NCBI RefSeq assembly: GCF_003313395.1
Contig: NZ_QNFZ01000290.1
Location: 1-50,872 of the forward strand
Reading direction: 5' to 3'
DNA from: Nonomuraea lactucae
Lineage (GTDB): Bacteria; Actinomycetota; Actinomycetes; Streptosporangiales; Streptosporangiaceae
DNA length: 50,872 bases
The notes under the pieces are model-generated. The model had not been told where the DNA came from, searched no databases, and saw nothing but the letters and a program-made list of their open reading frames with translations. Shown here one piece after another: positions 9,098 through 17,738 of this stretch (positions are counted from its first letter, which is position 1; each line of letters opens with the position of its first letter). The position numbers and the translations under genes are program-made.

Positions 9098-10707
9098 GCC
9101 GCTTGCTCCGGGCCAGCGCAGTGATGGCCGCGGGCACCATGGTGTCGAGGGTCACGGGCTTCGTACGGACCATGGTCCTGGCGTACGCGGTCGGCACCGC
9201 GGCCCTGGGCGACGCCTACAACGCGGCCTACGCCATCCCCTACAGCATCCTCGACCTGCTGCTGCTCGGCGTGCTGAGCAGCGTCGTGGTGCCGATGATC
9301 GTCAGGGCGCAGAAGGAGGACCCCGACGGCGGCCGGGCCTACGAGCAGCGCCTGCTGACGATCGCCGCGGTCGCGCTGGTCGTCGTCGCCGTGCTGGCCG
9401 TGCTCGCCGCGCCGTTCCTCATCGACCTCTACACCACCGGATGGGCCCCGGGCAGCCGCAAGTTCGAGGTGGCGGTGATGCTGGCCAGGCTCATCCTGCC
9501 GCAGCTCGCCTTCTTCGGCGTCGGCGCGGTCGCCGGCGCCATACTCAACACCCGCGACCGCTTCGCCGCGCCCATGTGGGCGCCGGTGGTCAACAACCTG
9601 GTGGTCATCTGCGTGCTGCTGGGGTACGCGGTGGTGACCGGCGGGACCCAGGGCGACCTGGCGCGCGTCACCGACTCCCAGCTCGTCCTGCTGGGCCTCG
9701 GCACCACGGCGGGCATCGTGGCGCAGGCGGCCGTCCTGATGCTCGCGCTGAAGCGGGCCGGGTTCGACTTCACGCCCCGCTTCGACGTGCGCAACGCCCG
9801 GCTCGGCGAGATGGGCAGGGCGGGCGTCTGGACGATCGGCTACGTGGTGGTCGGCCAGCTCGGCTTCATGCTGACCACCAACCTCGCCAGCGCGGCGGGC
9901 GACGCGGTGCCCGGCCACGGCATCACGCCCTACACCTTCGCCTTCCAGCTGTTCCAGCTGCCGTACGGGGTCATCGGGGTCTCGGTGATCACGGCCATGC
10001 TGCCGCGGATGAGCCGCGCGGTGAGCGAGAACCGGCTCGGCGACGTGCGCGGGGAGTTCGGGTCGAGCGTGCGCCTCATCGGCTCGGTGATGGTGCCGGT
10101 GTCGCTGCTGCTGATGGTCCTCGGCCCGGCGATCACCGTGCCGATCTACGCGCACGGCGCCACCTCCGTGGCGGACGCCGTCTACATCGGCAACGTGCTG
10201 CAGGTCTACGGACTGGCGCTGGTGCCGTTCGCGATCTTCCAGCTCCTGCTGCGCGTCTTCTACAGCTTCGGCGACACCCGCACGCCGGTTTACGTCGGCG
10301 CGACCACGACCGCGGTGAACGCGCTACTCATGTGGATCTTCTACCAGGCGCTGCCACCGGCCTACACCGTGATGGGGCTGGCCTTCGCCTACGCGGTCAC
10401 CTATGCTCTCGGCGCGGTGGCGGCCTGGTGGCTGGCGAGCCGCCGGGCCGGCGGGCTGGGCGGCTGGCAGATCGGCATGGCGCTGACCAGGATGTACCTC
10501 GCCGCGCTGCCCACGGCGGGGCTGGCGCTGGCCGTGGTCTGGGTCGTCCAGAGCGCCTTCGGCGGGCTCGACTTCGTCAACTCGTTGATCATTCTGGCCA
10601 TCGGCGGAGGGCTGGGCATGGTGCTGTACCTGGGTGTCGCCCACCGGATGCGCATCCCGGAGGTCAACTCGATCGTTGGGATGGTTGCCGGGCGGGTAGG
10701 CCGGTAA
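9094..10707 (+). CDS. murJ: Lipid II flippase MurJ (MviN)
   Basis: 537-residue polytopic membrane protein of the MOP superfamily that flips lipid II across the membrane for peptidoglycan synthesis. The N-terminus has the family pattern with the VSRVTGFVRT loop (about residues 17-26) and the AAYAIPY segment; about 14 hydrophobic segments are evident. Unlike mycobacterial MviN, it ends after the membrane domain and carries no fused pseudokinase; that function is in the next gene. The start overlaps the preceding stop (ATGA). A hairpin over its own stop codon (10693-10725) probably reduces read-through into the pseudokinase gene. Confidence 0.95.
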   Translation: MSRLLRASAVMAAGTMVSRVTGFVRTMVLAYAVGTAALGDAYNAAYAIPYSILDLLLLGVLSSVVVPMIVRAQKEDPDGGRAYEQRLLTIAAVALVVVAVLAVLAAPFLIDLYTTGWAPGSRKFEVAVMLARLILPQLAFFGVGAVAGAILNTRDRFAAPMWAPVVNNLVVICVLLGYAVVTGGTQGDLARVTDSQLVLLGLGTTAGIVAQAAVLMLALKRAGFDFTPRFDVRNARLGEMGRAGVWTIGYVVVGQLGFMLTTNLASAAGDAVPGHGITPYTFAFQLFQLPYGVIGVSVITAMLPRMSRAVSENRLGDVRGEFGSSVRLIGSVMVPVSLLLMVLGPAITVPIYAHGATSVADAVYIGNVLQVYGLALVPFAIFQLLLRVFYSFGDTRTPVYVGATTTAVNALLMWIFYQALPPAYTVMGLAFAYAVTYALGAVAAWWLASRRAGGLGGWQIGMALTRMYLAALPTAGLALAVVWVVQSAFGGLDFVNSLIILAIGGGLGMVLYLGVAHRMRIPEVNSIVGMVAGRVGR

Positions 10708-10725
10708 CGAGCACTGGCCTACCCG
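10693..10725 (+). terminator. Hairpin over the murJ stop codon
   Basis: CGGGTAGGCC pairs with GGCCTACCCG (10-bp perfect stem); the 13-nt loop, which can partly pair further, contains the murJ TAA. There is no U-tract, so it may attenuate rather than fully terminate. Confidence 0.55.
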
Positions 10726-10734
10726 GCGCGGCAC

Positions 10735-10740
10735 TAGCAT
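10735..10740 (+). promoter_or_regulatory. Possible -10 element for the pseudokinase-sigM-rsmA unit
   Basis: TAGCAT just after the murJ hairpin and 124 bp before the next start codon would place a promoter here. No clear -35 box. Confidence 0.3.
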
Positions 10741-10864
10741 GGTGCCCACACGCGAATGGAAGCAGGAGGGGCGTGGGCGGATCCACCCGGCATAGCGTGC
10801 CTACGTGGGACATGACCACGCAGGTGAGTCGAGTCATGAGCACGCCCACGAGCGGAGTGAGTCA

Positions 10865-12367
10865 GTGAGCACGTCGGCGGTCGAACCCGGCACCCGCCTC
10901 GCCGAGCGCTTCCGTCTCGAGGATCGTGTCACCGAGTCCGACGGCGCCACCCTGTGGAAGGCGATCGACGAGATCCTCGCCCGCCCCGTCGCCGTCCTCA
11001 CCTTCGCCCCCGACTTCCCCCGCGTCCACGAGGTCGTCACCGCGGCCAGGGCCGCGAGCCGGCTCACCGATCCGCGGCTGACCCAGGTGTTCGACGCGGC
11101 CGAGGACGACGACCACTCCTACGTGGTCAGCGAGTGGGTCACCGGTGACTCGCTGTCCGACCTGGTCGCGGCCGGCCCGATGGAGCCTGAGCGGGCGGCC
11201 GGGCTGGTCGCCGAGGCGGCCGAGGCCATCGCGCACGCCCACGAGGCCGGCCTCCACCACCTGTGCCTGCGCCCCTCCCACCTGATGTGGACGACCGGCA
11301 ACACGGTCAAGGTGCTCGGCGTCGCGGTCGACGCCGCCCTGTCCGGGCTCACCACCGACCAGCCCGCGCTCGACGACGCCGAAGGGCTCGGCAGACTCCT
11401 CTACGCGGGGCTGACCGGCCACTGGCCGGGCGACGAGGAAGACGACGGCCTGCCCGCCGCGCCCATGGACGACGGGCACTTCTGCACGCCCCGCCAGGTC
11501 ACCGCCGGCGTGCCCGGCTATCTCGAGTCGGTCACGGTGCGGGCGTGCCTGCCCGAGTCGCGCAGGGGGCAGAGCGCGCTGGCCAGCCCCGCCGAGGTCG
11601 CCGAGTCGCTGGCCGACGTGGCCAGGCCCATGCCGATCGCGCTGCCCTACCCCTCGACGCCCGCGGTGACGTCCGCGTCCCACTCCGAGGGTCCCCGCAC
11701 CGACCGGCACCCCACCGCCACCGCCCACCGCCCCACCATGCAGGGCCCCGCCGTGGCGCCCCGGTCCGGCATGGTCAACCGGGTGCTGATGACCGTGGTG
11801 GTGCTGCTCGTCATCGCGGCGGTCGGCGTCGGCGCCTGGACGATCGGACGGAGCCTGGGCAGCCCGCGCACGCCAGAGGCCAAGGGCACGCCCGCGGTGT
11901 CCAACACCCCGACGCTGGCGCCGCAGGCCGTCAAACCCAAGAAGGCCACCGCGTTCGACCCGCTGGGCGACAAGGAGGAGAACGAGGGCGCCGAGCTCGC
12001 CCTCGACGGCAAGCCCAGCACGCTCTGGAAGACCGACAATTACACCAGCGCCGACCTGGGCAACCTCAAGGACGGCGTCGGGCTGCTCCTCGACATGGGT
12101 AAGTCCATGCAGATCAGCGACGTGGTGGCTACGCTGGCCGATGCGCCCGGGGCGAGCGTCGAGCTCAAGGTCGGAGACCAGCCCGAGCTCTCCGCGCTGA
12201 AAACCGTGGCGCGCGACAAGGACGCCTCTGGCAAGATCACGTTGGCGCCCGAGCAGCCGGCAAGCGGCCAGTACGTTTTGATCTGGTTTACGAGACTTCC
12301 GGCGGACACGGGTGGGTTTCATGGCACCATCTATGAAGTAGTGGTGCACTCTCCCGGATCGGCATAA
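10865..12367 (+). CDS. Membrane pseudokinase with extracytoplasmic discoidin-like domain
   Basis: 500-residue protein. Residues 6-265 resemble a bacterial Ser/Thr kinase, but key residues are gone: the VAIK lysine is Leu45 in PVAVLTF, the HRD loop reads HLCLRPSH, and there is no DFG. One transmembrane helix (about 300-325) leads to an extracytoplasmic domain (about 355-495) like the F5/8-type C (discoidin) fold. In mycobacteria the equivalent pseudokinase is fused to MurJ and binds the FHA protein FhaA when phosphorylated; here it is a separate gene after murJ. GTG 10865 is chosen because GGAG lies 7 nt upstream. Confidence 0.85.
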   Translation: MSTSAVEPGTRLAERFRLEDRVTESDGATLWKAIDEILARPVAVLTFAPDFPRVHEVVTAARAASRLTDPRLTQVFDAAEDDDHSYVVSEWVTGDSLSDLVAAGPMEPERAAGLVAEAAEAIAHAHEAGLHHLCLRPSHLMWTTGNTVKVLGVAVDAALSGLTTDQPALDDAEGLGRLLYAGLTGHWPGDEEDDGLPAAPMDDGHFCTPRQVTAGVPGYLESVTVRACLPESRRGQSALASPAEVAESLADVARPMPIALPYPSTPAVTSASHSEGPRTDRHPTATAHRPTMQGPAVAPRSGMVNRVLMTVVVLLVIAAVGVGAWTIGRSLGSPRTPEAKGTPAVSNTPTLAPQAVKPKKATAFDPLGDKEENEGAELALDGKPSTLWKTDNYTSADLGNLKDGVGLLLDMGKSMQISDVVATLADAPGASVELKVGDQPELSALKTVARDKDASGKITLAPEQPASGQYVLIWFTRLPADTGGFHGTIYEVVVHSPGSA

Positions 12368-12382
12368 TCAGGAATCCCTCTT

Positions 12383-13018
12383 GTGAACTCCCCACCCGAG
12401 ACACCTTCATCAGCGGATCGGCCGGCGGTCAGCGACGCCGAGCTGCTGACCGCGCACATCAATGGGGATCCACACGCGTTCAGCGAGATCGTCAAGAGGC
12501 ACCGCGACCGCATGTGGGCCGTCGCCCTGCGCACCCTGGGCGACCCCGATGAGGCGGCCGACGCCGTCCAGGACGCCTTCGTCTCCGCCTACCGCAAGGC
12601 GAGCACGTTCCGCGGTGAGGCCGCCGTCACCACCTGGCTCCACCGCATCGTCGTCAACGCCTGCCTCGACCGGATGCGCCGCAAGTCGATCCGGCCGGTC
12701 GCCGACGACGAGCTCATCGAGGCGGCCGAGCGCGAGACACCGCTGCCCGACCAGACGGGTGAGCGCGAGGTCTCCATGGAGGTCTCGGCCGCGCTGAAGC
12801 TGCTGCCCGCCGACCAGCGGGCGGCGCTGGTGCTCGTCGACATGATGGGCTACTCGGTCGAGGACGCGGCTCAGGTGCTCGACGTGCCCAGCGGCACGGT
12901 GAAGAGCCGCTGCGCCCGAGGCCGTGCGAAACTCGCCCCAATTCTTTCGCATCTGCGGAACCGTTCGGACTTCACTCGCGTCTCATCCGCGAAGGGAGCA
13001 GAACTTCGTGACGGGTGA
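12383..13018 (+). CDS. sigM: ECF sigma factor SigM
   Basis: 211-residue extracytoplasmic-function sigma factor. Region 2 (about residues 28-100) contains DEAADAVQDAFVSAYR and the promoter-opening helix; region 4 (about 135-190) contains LPADQRAALVLVD and the GTVKSRCARGRAKL recognition helix. The C-terminus overlaps the start of the anti-sigma gene by 11 bp. The order sigM-rsmA-trxB-trxA is the same as in mycobacteria, which supports the name. The start is GTG 12383, 15 bp after the pseudokinase stop. The regulon is not readable from sequence. Confidence 0.92.
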   Translation: MNSPPETPSSADRPAVSDAELLTAHINGDPHAFSEIVKRHRDRMWAVALRTLGDPDEAADAVQDAFVSAYRKASTFRGEAAVTTWLHRIVVNACLDRMRRKSIRPVADDELIEAAERETPLPDQTGEREVSMEVSAALKLLPADQRAALVLVDMMGYSVEDAAQVLDVPSGTVKSRCARGRAKLAPILSHLRNRSDFTRVSSAKGAELRDG

Positions 13019-13901
13019 TACGCACTACGATCTGGACATCCTCGCCGATCTGGCCGAGGGTCTCCTGGACGCCGGCCCGGCCCGCCAGGTCCGCGAGCAT
13101 CTCGCGGTATGCGACCCGTGTGGGGAGCTACTGGCCGACCTGGCAGCGGTTCGCGAGGTGCTCGCGGCGACCCCGACTCCGGCAATGCCGATGGGCGTCG
13201 CACTGCGCATAGACAAGGCGCTCGCCGTCGAGGCCGAGTCCCTGCGGGGAGGTGCGAGCCTGGCGAGAACACCCGACTGGGATGAGCTCATGCGGGACGC
13301 CCCCTGGGAGTCTCCGGTCGAGGAGCCCGCACGCCTCGGGGTGGTCTCCGACGACGGCACCATCGTCCCGGCTCTCGCAGTCGCCGAACGGCGTCGGGTG
13401 TCCCGGCGGCGCCGGTGGGCCATGCCCGCCGTGGCGGCGGCAGCGGCGGCGGCCGTCGTGGGCACCGCCGTGGCGTCGACCAGCCTCCTGGCCTCCGGGT
13501 CCGGCTCTGGAGGGTCGAGCGGGGGCGGCGGGCAGCAACTGGCCCAGCCGAAGCCGTCCACGGCCACCAGGGTTCCGCAGAAGACCCCGAAGTACGCGCT
13601 GACGGACAGCGGCCACAACTACAGCGACGCCGAGCTCCGCCAGCCCCTGGAGCGATTCTTCGCCCCGGCCCCCATCCTGGAGGGCGGCTCGTCGGACGCC
13701 GCCCAGGTGGCCACGTGTGCGCGCGAGGTGTCCAGCCGCACCAAGCTCAAGATCTTCGCGGTGGACCAGGGCCACTACAACGGCCAGGAGGCCATCATCA
13801 TGGCCTCGCGCAAGAGCGAGGCCGCCAAGAGGATCCGCCTGGACATCGTCGACCCGTTCAAGTGCGGCAACCTGCGCAAGCCGATGATCGGCCGCTGGTA
13901 G
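13008..13901 (+). CDS. rsmA: Anti-sigma factor, zinc-binding (RsmA-like)
   Basis: 297-residue protein with an N-terminal anti-sigma domain carrying the H-x3-C-x2-C motif (His31, Cys35, Cys38), one hydrophobic helix around residues 138-165 and a Gly/Ser-rich linker to an extracytoplasmic domain of about 100 residues. It should hold SigM inactive at the membrane; the Cys pair could make release redox-sensitive, which would fit the adjacent thioredoxin genes (inference). GTG 13008 has AAGGGAG about 10 nt upstream and overlaps the sigM stop. A strong terminator follows at 13921. Confidence 0.88.
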   Translation: MTGDTHYDLDILADLAEGLLDAGPARQVREHLAVCDPCGELLADLAAVREVLAATPTPAMPMGVALRIDKALAVEAESLRGGASLARTPDWDELMRDAPWESPVEEPARLGVVSDDGTIVPALAVAERRRVSRRRRWAMPAVAAAAAAAVVGTAVASTSLLASGSGSGGSSGGGGQQLAQPKPSTATRVPQKTPKYALTDSGHNYSDAELRQPLERFFAPAPILEGGSSDAAQVATCAREVSSRTKLKIFAVDQGHYNGQEAIIMASRKSEAAKRIRLDIVDPFKCGNLRKPMIGRW

Positions 13902-13920
13902 CCATCACCGTTCCCGCGTC

Positions 13921-13950
13921 AGAGCCCGCTCCGGCGGGCTCTTTCGCTTT
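13921..13950 (+). terminator. Terminator after rsmA
   Basis: AGAGCCCGC / GCGGGCTCT perfect 9-bp stem with a TCCG loop, followed by TTCGCTTT. Confidence 0.75.
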
Positions 13951-14039
13951 CCGGCGGTGTCGCGCGTACGGGCTGGGAATGGCGGCGGCCTAGGATCTGT
14001 TGACGCCACTGGCAACAGCAGACGAGGAGGCGTGGGACG

Positions 14040-14972
14040 TTGAGCGACGTTCGTAACGTGATCATTATCGGGTCCGGGCCCGCCGGCTACACCGCGGCCC
14101 TCTACTCCGCGCGCGCCGAGCTGAAGCCGCTGGTGTTCGAGGGTTCCGTCACCGCCGGGGGCGCCTTGATGAACACCACCGACGTGGAGAACTTCCCCGG
14201 TTTTCCCGACGGCATCATGGGCCCAGACCTCATGGACAACGTCCGCAAGCAGGCCGAGCGGTTCGGCGCCGAGCTGGTCGCGGACGACGTCGTCGAGGTG
14301 GATCTGGAGGCCAACCCCAAGGTCGTCAAGACCTACACCGACACCTACTACGCCAAGTCGGTCATCCTGGCGATGGGCTCCGGTTACCGCGAGCTCGGCG
14401 TGCCGAACGAGAAGCGGCTCTCCGGCCGCGGCGTGTCGTGGTGTGCCACGTGTGACGGCTTCTTCTTCCGCAACAAGGACATCGTGGTCGTCGGCGGCGG
14501 CGACACGGCGATGGAGGAGGCCACGTTCCTCACCCGGTTCGGCCGCATGGTCACCGTCGTGCACCGGCGCGATACGCTCCGGGCCAGCAAGATCATGCAG
14601 GAGCGGGCGCTGGCGAACGAGAAGATCCGCTTCGTCTGGGACACCGAGGTCGTCGACGTCCTCGGCGACAGCCGGGTCGAGGCGGTGAAGCTGCGCAACG
14701 TCAAGTCGGGCGAGGAGTGCGAGCTGGCCGCCGACGGGCTGTTCATCGCCATCGGCCACGACCCGCGCAGCGCGCTGGTCAAGGGGCAGATCGACCTCGA
14801 CGACGAGGGCTACGTCAAGGTCGCCGCGCCCACCACGGCCACCAACATCGACGGCGTGTTCGCCGCGGGCGACCTCGTCGACCACACCTACCGTCAGGCC
14901 GTCACCGCGGCCGGCACCGGCTGCTCGGCGTCGCTCGACTCCGAGCGCTGGCTGGCCAAGAACGAAAGTTAG
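14040..14972 (+). CDS. trxB: Thioredoxin reductase
   Basis: 310-residue FAD/NADPH flavoenzyme that reduces thioredoxin. The FAD-binding [14 protein letters not shown] is at residues 11-24, the redox pair is Cys135-Ala-Thr-Cys138, the NADPH-binding GGGDTAMEE follows, and the C-terminal FAD block with AAGDLVD is intact. The start is TTG 14040 behind a strong GAGGAGG. A TAGGAT -10-like element at 13991 suggests its own promoter after the rsmA terminator. trxA begins 9 bp after the stop, so the two form an operon. Confidence 0.97.
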   Translation: MSDVRNVIIIGSGPAGYTAALYSARAELKPLVFEGSVTAGGALMNTTDVENFPGFPDGIMGPDLMDNVRKQAERFGAELVADDVVEVDLEANPKVVKTYTDTYYAKSVILAMGSGYRELGVPNEKRLSGRGVSWCATCDGFFFRNKDIVVVGGGDTAMEEATFLTRFGRMVTVVHRRDTLRASKIMQERALANEKIRFVWDTEVVDVLGDSRVEAVKLRNVKSGEECELAADGLFIAIGHDPRSALVKGQIDLDDEGYVKVAAPTTATNIDGVFAAGDLVDHTYRQAVTAAGTGCSASLDSERWLAKNES

Positions 14973-14981
14973 GAGCGCACC

Positions 14982-15296
14982 GTGAAGGCAGTAACCGACG
15001 CCACGTTCGAGGCGGAGGTCCTCAAGAGCGAGAAGGCCGTTCTGGTCGACTTCTGGGCCGAGTGGTGCGGCCCGTGCCGTCAGGTCGCGCCCATCCTGGA
15101 GGAGATCGCCAAGGAGCACGGCGACAAGCTGGAGATCGTCAAGCTCAACATCGACGAGAACCCGATCGTCCCCCGCGACTACGGTGTGCTCCAGATCCCC
15201 ACGATGAACGTCTTCAAGGGCGGTGAGGTGGTCAAGCAGATCATCGGCGCCAAGCCGAAGGCCATGCTGCTTCGCGAGCTCGACGGCATCATCTAG
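14982..15296 (+). CDS. trxA: Thioredoxin
   Basis: 104-residue cytosolic thioredoxin with the canonical active site W28-C29-G-P-C32 and the cis-proline loop QIPTMNVF. It reduces protein disulfides using electrons from the adjacent TrxB. GTG 14982 has AGGAG upstream. It is followed by a terminator hairpin and is convergent with the GNAT gene. Confidence 0.97.
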   Translation: MKAVTDATFEAEVLKSEKAVLVDFWAEWCGPCRQVAPILEEIAKEHGDKLEIVKLNIDENPIVPRDYGVLQIPTMNVFKGGEVVKQIIGAKPKAMLLRELDGII

Positions 15297-15315
15297 GCCG
15301 GTCCCGCGCCTTGCC

Positions 15316-15348
15316 CGGAGGTCCTCTGCGTCACGCAGGGGGCCTCCG
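15316..15348 (+). terminator. Terminator after trxA
   Basis: A 15-nt arm beginning CGGAGG pairs with an arm ending CCTCCG around a TCA loop. The stem is complete except for two G-U wobbles. Confidence 0.7.
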
Positions 15349-15367
15349 CGCGTAACGGGGTCACCCG

Positions 15368-15387
15368 GAGACCTCTCAAAAGGTCTC
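15368..15387 (-). terminator. Hairpin at the end of the GNAT gene
   Basis: GAGACCT / AGGTCTC 7-bp perfect stem with a 6-nt loop, overlapping the GNAT stop codon. Confidence 0.45.
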
Positions 15388-16003
15388 AGACGGGCCTGAG
15401 GGCGCGTTCCGGACTCATGGACCCCAGGAGCCGTTCCAAGGCCACCTCGACGTCCTCACGCCACGAGACGGCCGTCTTGAGCTCCAGCCGCAACCGGGGA
15501 AACCTCAGATGCGGCCGGACCGTCTTGAACCCCACCGAGAGCAGATACTCGGCCGGCACCACACAGGTGGGCTCCTCCCACTTCAGATCGCCGAACGCCT
15601 CGATGGCCTTCACCCCGCGCCGGGTGAGGTCCTTCGCGACGCCCTGGATCAGCATCCGGCCCAGCCCGCCACCGGAGAACTCGGGGACGATGTGCGCCGT
15701 CATGAGCAGGACCGCGTCCGCGCTGACCGGCGAGGTGGGGAACGCCACCGAACGCGGCGTGTAGAGCGGCGGGCTGTAGAGGACGAATCCGGCGGGCACT
15801 CCGTCGACATAGGCGATCTTCCCGCAGCTCCCCCATTCGAGCAGCGTGCCGGAGATCCACGCTTCCTTCTCCAGGCCGGGATCGCCCGATTTGACGGCCC
15901 GCTCCCCACTGACCGGATCGAGCTCCCAGAAGACGCACCGCCGGCAGCGGCGCGGGAGATCATCAAGATTGTCCAGGGTGATATTGACCAGCCGGCGCGA
16001 CAA
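15386..16003 (-). CDS. GNAT-family N-acetyltransferase
   Basis: 205-residue protein with the acetyl-CoA-binding Q/R-x-x-G-x-G/A-like motif in SGGGLGRMLIQG (about residues 109-120). A short Cys pattern, CRRC followed by VFWEL (about 20-28), sits near the N-terminus and recurs in a GNAT subfamily kept near oriC in actinobacteria. The substrate is unknown. The start is TTG 16003; only a weak AGGGG lies upstream. The gene is convergent with trxA and divergent from the aminotransferase gene. Confidence 0.82.
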   Translation of the reverse strand: MSRRLVNITLDNLDDLPRRCRRCVFWELDPVSGERAVKSGDPGLEKEAWISGTLLEWGSCGKIAYVDGVPAGFVLYSPPLYTPRSVAFPTSPVSADAVLLMTAHIVPEFSGGGLGRMLIQGVAKDLTRRGVKAIEAFGDLKWEEPTCVVPAEYLLSVGFKTVRPHLRFPRLRLELKTAVSWREDVEVALERLLGSMSPERALRPV

Positions 16004-16178
16004 CTACGGCCCCTATCGTCGACCCGAAAAGCGCGGGAAAACCGCGTCCCCAGCTGGCATCGTAGCCCAGTGACAGCTCCGCCAGCGGGTACCACGGCGC
16101 TCAGGCCCGGTCACGGGCGACATGTCCGACTGGCGTAACCTGTTATTCCAGGTCTCCATGACACCTAGGAGGTGGACC

Positions 16179-17504
16179 GTGACGAAAGAGCAGGATCACG
16201 GTCAGACGCCCGCGACCCAAGGGTCGCGCATCGACGCCTACGTCGATCGGTACGCAGCGCGAGCTGCCGGGATGGTCGCCTCCGAGATCCGAGCTCTGTT
16301 CGCCGTCGCGTCGAGGCCCGAGGTGGTCTCGCTCGCCGGCGGCATGCCGTACGTCACCGCCCTTCCCCTCGACATGGTCGGCGAGCTCGTCTCCGACCTG
16401 GTGACCAGGCGCGGCCCGGTCGCGCTGCAGTACGGCTCAGGGCAGGGCGACCCGCACCTGCGCGAGCAGATCTGCGAGGTCATGCGGCTGGAAGGAATCC
16501 ACGCGGGGGCCAACGACGTCGTCGTGACCGTAGGCTCCCAACAGGCCCTCGACCTCATCACCCGGATCTTCATCGACCCGGGTGACGTCGTCCTGGCCGA
16601 GGGCCCCTCGTACGTGGGCGCCCTGGGCACCTTCGCCGCCTACGAGGCCAAAGTCGTGCACGTGGCCATGGACGATCAGGGCATCGTGCCGGAGTCCCTG
16701 GCCCAGACCATCTACGCCCTGGAGACCGCCGGGGCGCCGATCAAGTTCCTCTACACCATCCCGACCTTCCACAACCCGGCCGGGGTCACGCTCAACCTGG
16801 CCCGCCGCCAGCAGGTGCTCGACATCTGCCAGCGGGCCGGCGTACTGATCGTCGAGGACAACCCGTACGGGCTGCTCGGCTTCGACGGCGAGCCGATGCG
16901 CGCGCTGCGGGCCGACAACCCCGACGGCGTCGTCTACCTGGGGTCGTTCTCCAAGACTCTCGCCCCCGGCTTCCGCGTCGGCTGGGCCCTCGCCCCGCAC
17001 GCCATCCGCGAGAAGCTGGTGCTGGCCATGGAGTCGGCCGTGCTGTCGCACTCGTCGTTCACCCAGCTCGCCGTCGGCCAGTACCTCGCCACGCAGCCGT
17101 GGCGGGAGCAGATCAAGACGTTCAGAGAGCTCTATCGCGAGCGGCGCGACGCGCTGCTGGAGGCCCTGGAGGCGCTGATGCCGCCGGAGGTCACCTGGAC
17201 CCGGCCCGCAGGAGGCTTCTTCGTCTGGGCCTCGCTTCCCGAAGGGCTCGACTCCAAGGCGATCCTGCCGCGGGCGGTGGCCGAGCGGGTGGCGTTCGTG
17301 CCCGGCACGGGGTTCTTCTCCGACGGGAGCGGGGCCCGGCAGATGCGGCTGTCCTTCTGCTACCCGGAGCCCGAACGGATCCGCGAAGGAGTGCGGCGGC
17401 TGGCCGGGGTGATCGAACAGGAGATCCAACTCCGCGACACGTTCGGCACCGGCACCACCCGCGGCCACGCCGGCGTCGACACCCCTGGACCGGACCTCGC
17501 CTGA
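16179..17504 (+). CDS. PLP-dependent aminotransferase, class I/II (2-aminoadipate aminotransferase-like)
   Basis: 441-residue fold-type I enzyme of the group that includes LysN/2-aminoadipate and aromatic aminotransferases. The PLP-binding lysine is Lys259 in GSFSKTLAPGFRVGW; VEDNPYG and the substrate-binding RLSFCYPEPE arginine are also present. There is no DNA-binding domain, so it is not a MocR regulator. GTG 16179 has a near-perfect AGGAGG 6 nt upstream; an in-frame start at 16122 has none. A Gly/Thr-rich tail of about 25 residues follows the catalytic fold. Which amino acid it uses cannot be told from sequence. Confidence 0.88.
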   Translation: MTKEQDHGQTPATQGSRIDAYVDRYAARAAGMVASEIRALFAVASRPEVVSLAGGMPYVTALPLDMVGELVSDLVTRRGPVALQYGSGQGDPHLREQICEVMRLEGIHAGANDVVVTVGSQQALDLITRIFIDPGDVVLAEGPSYVGALGTFAAYEAKVVHVAMDDQGIVPESLAQTIYALETAGAPIKFLYTIPTFHNPAGVTLNLARRQQVLDICQRAGVLIVEDNPYGLLGFDGEPMRALRADNPDGVVYLGSFSKTLAPGFRVGWALAPHAIREKLVLAMESAVLSHSSFTQLAVGQYLATQPWREQIKTFRELYRERRDALLEALEALMPPEVTWTRPAGGFFVWASLPEGLDSKAILPRAVAERVAFVPGTGFFSDGSGARQMRLSFCYPEPERIREGVRRLAGVIEQEIQLRDTFGTGTTRGHAGVDTPGPDLA

Positions 17505-17558
17505 GGCCCGTTCACCACGAGGCCCGTTCACCACGAGTACGGTTCGCCACGAGTACGG
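17503..17558. repeat. 16-bp tandem repeat
   Basis: GAGGCCCGTTCACCAC at 17503-17518 is repeated exactly at 17519-17534. A third diverged copy (GAGTACGGTTCGCCAC) and a half copy follow. The first unit overlaps the aminotransferase stop codon. Confidence 0.85.
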
Positions 17559-17583
17559 CCGGCGCGCCTCGCGCCGGCCGTAC
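17553..17583 (+). terminator. Terminator hairpin after the aminotransferase gene
   Basis: GTACGGCCGGCGCG / CGCGCCGGCCGTAC, a perfect 14-bp stem with a CCT loop. No U-run follows. Confidence 0.7.
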
Positions 17584-17738
17584 CCATGCCACCCACCACC
17601 TCACCACTCGCGCGAGGCAAGGGCACACGACCTCCCCCGTTCCCCGCACCCTCGACCGCAACGCGCGGCCTCCACGGCGCCGTCTGCCCCGTTCCGGCCT
17701 GCCTTGTTCCGGCGCGGTGGTGCGGTCATGCTTCGGGG

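Noticed and set aside
10742-10795. Leaderless 17-codon frame after the TAGCAT element upstream of the pseudokinase gene
   Set aside because: It does not overlap or approach the next start codon, and the pseudokinase gene has its own Shine-Dalgarno, so there is no reason to think it is used.
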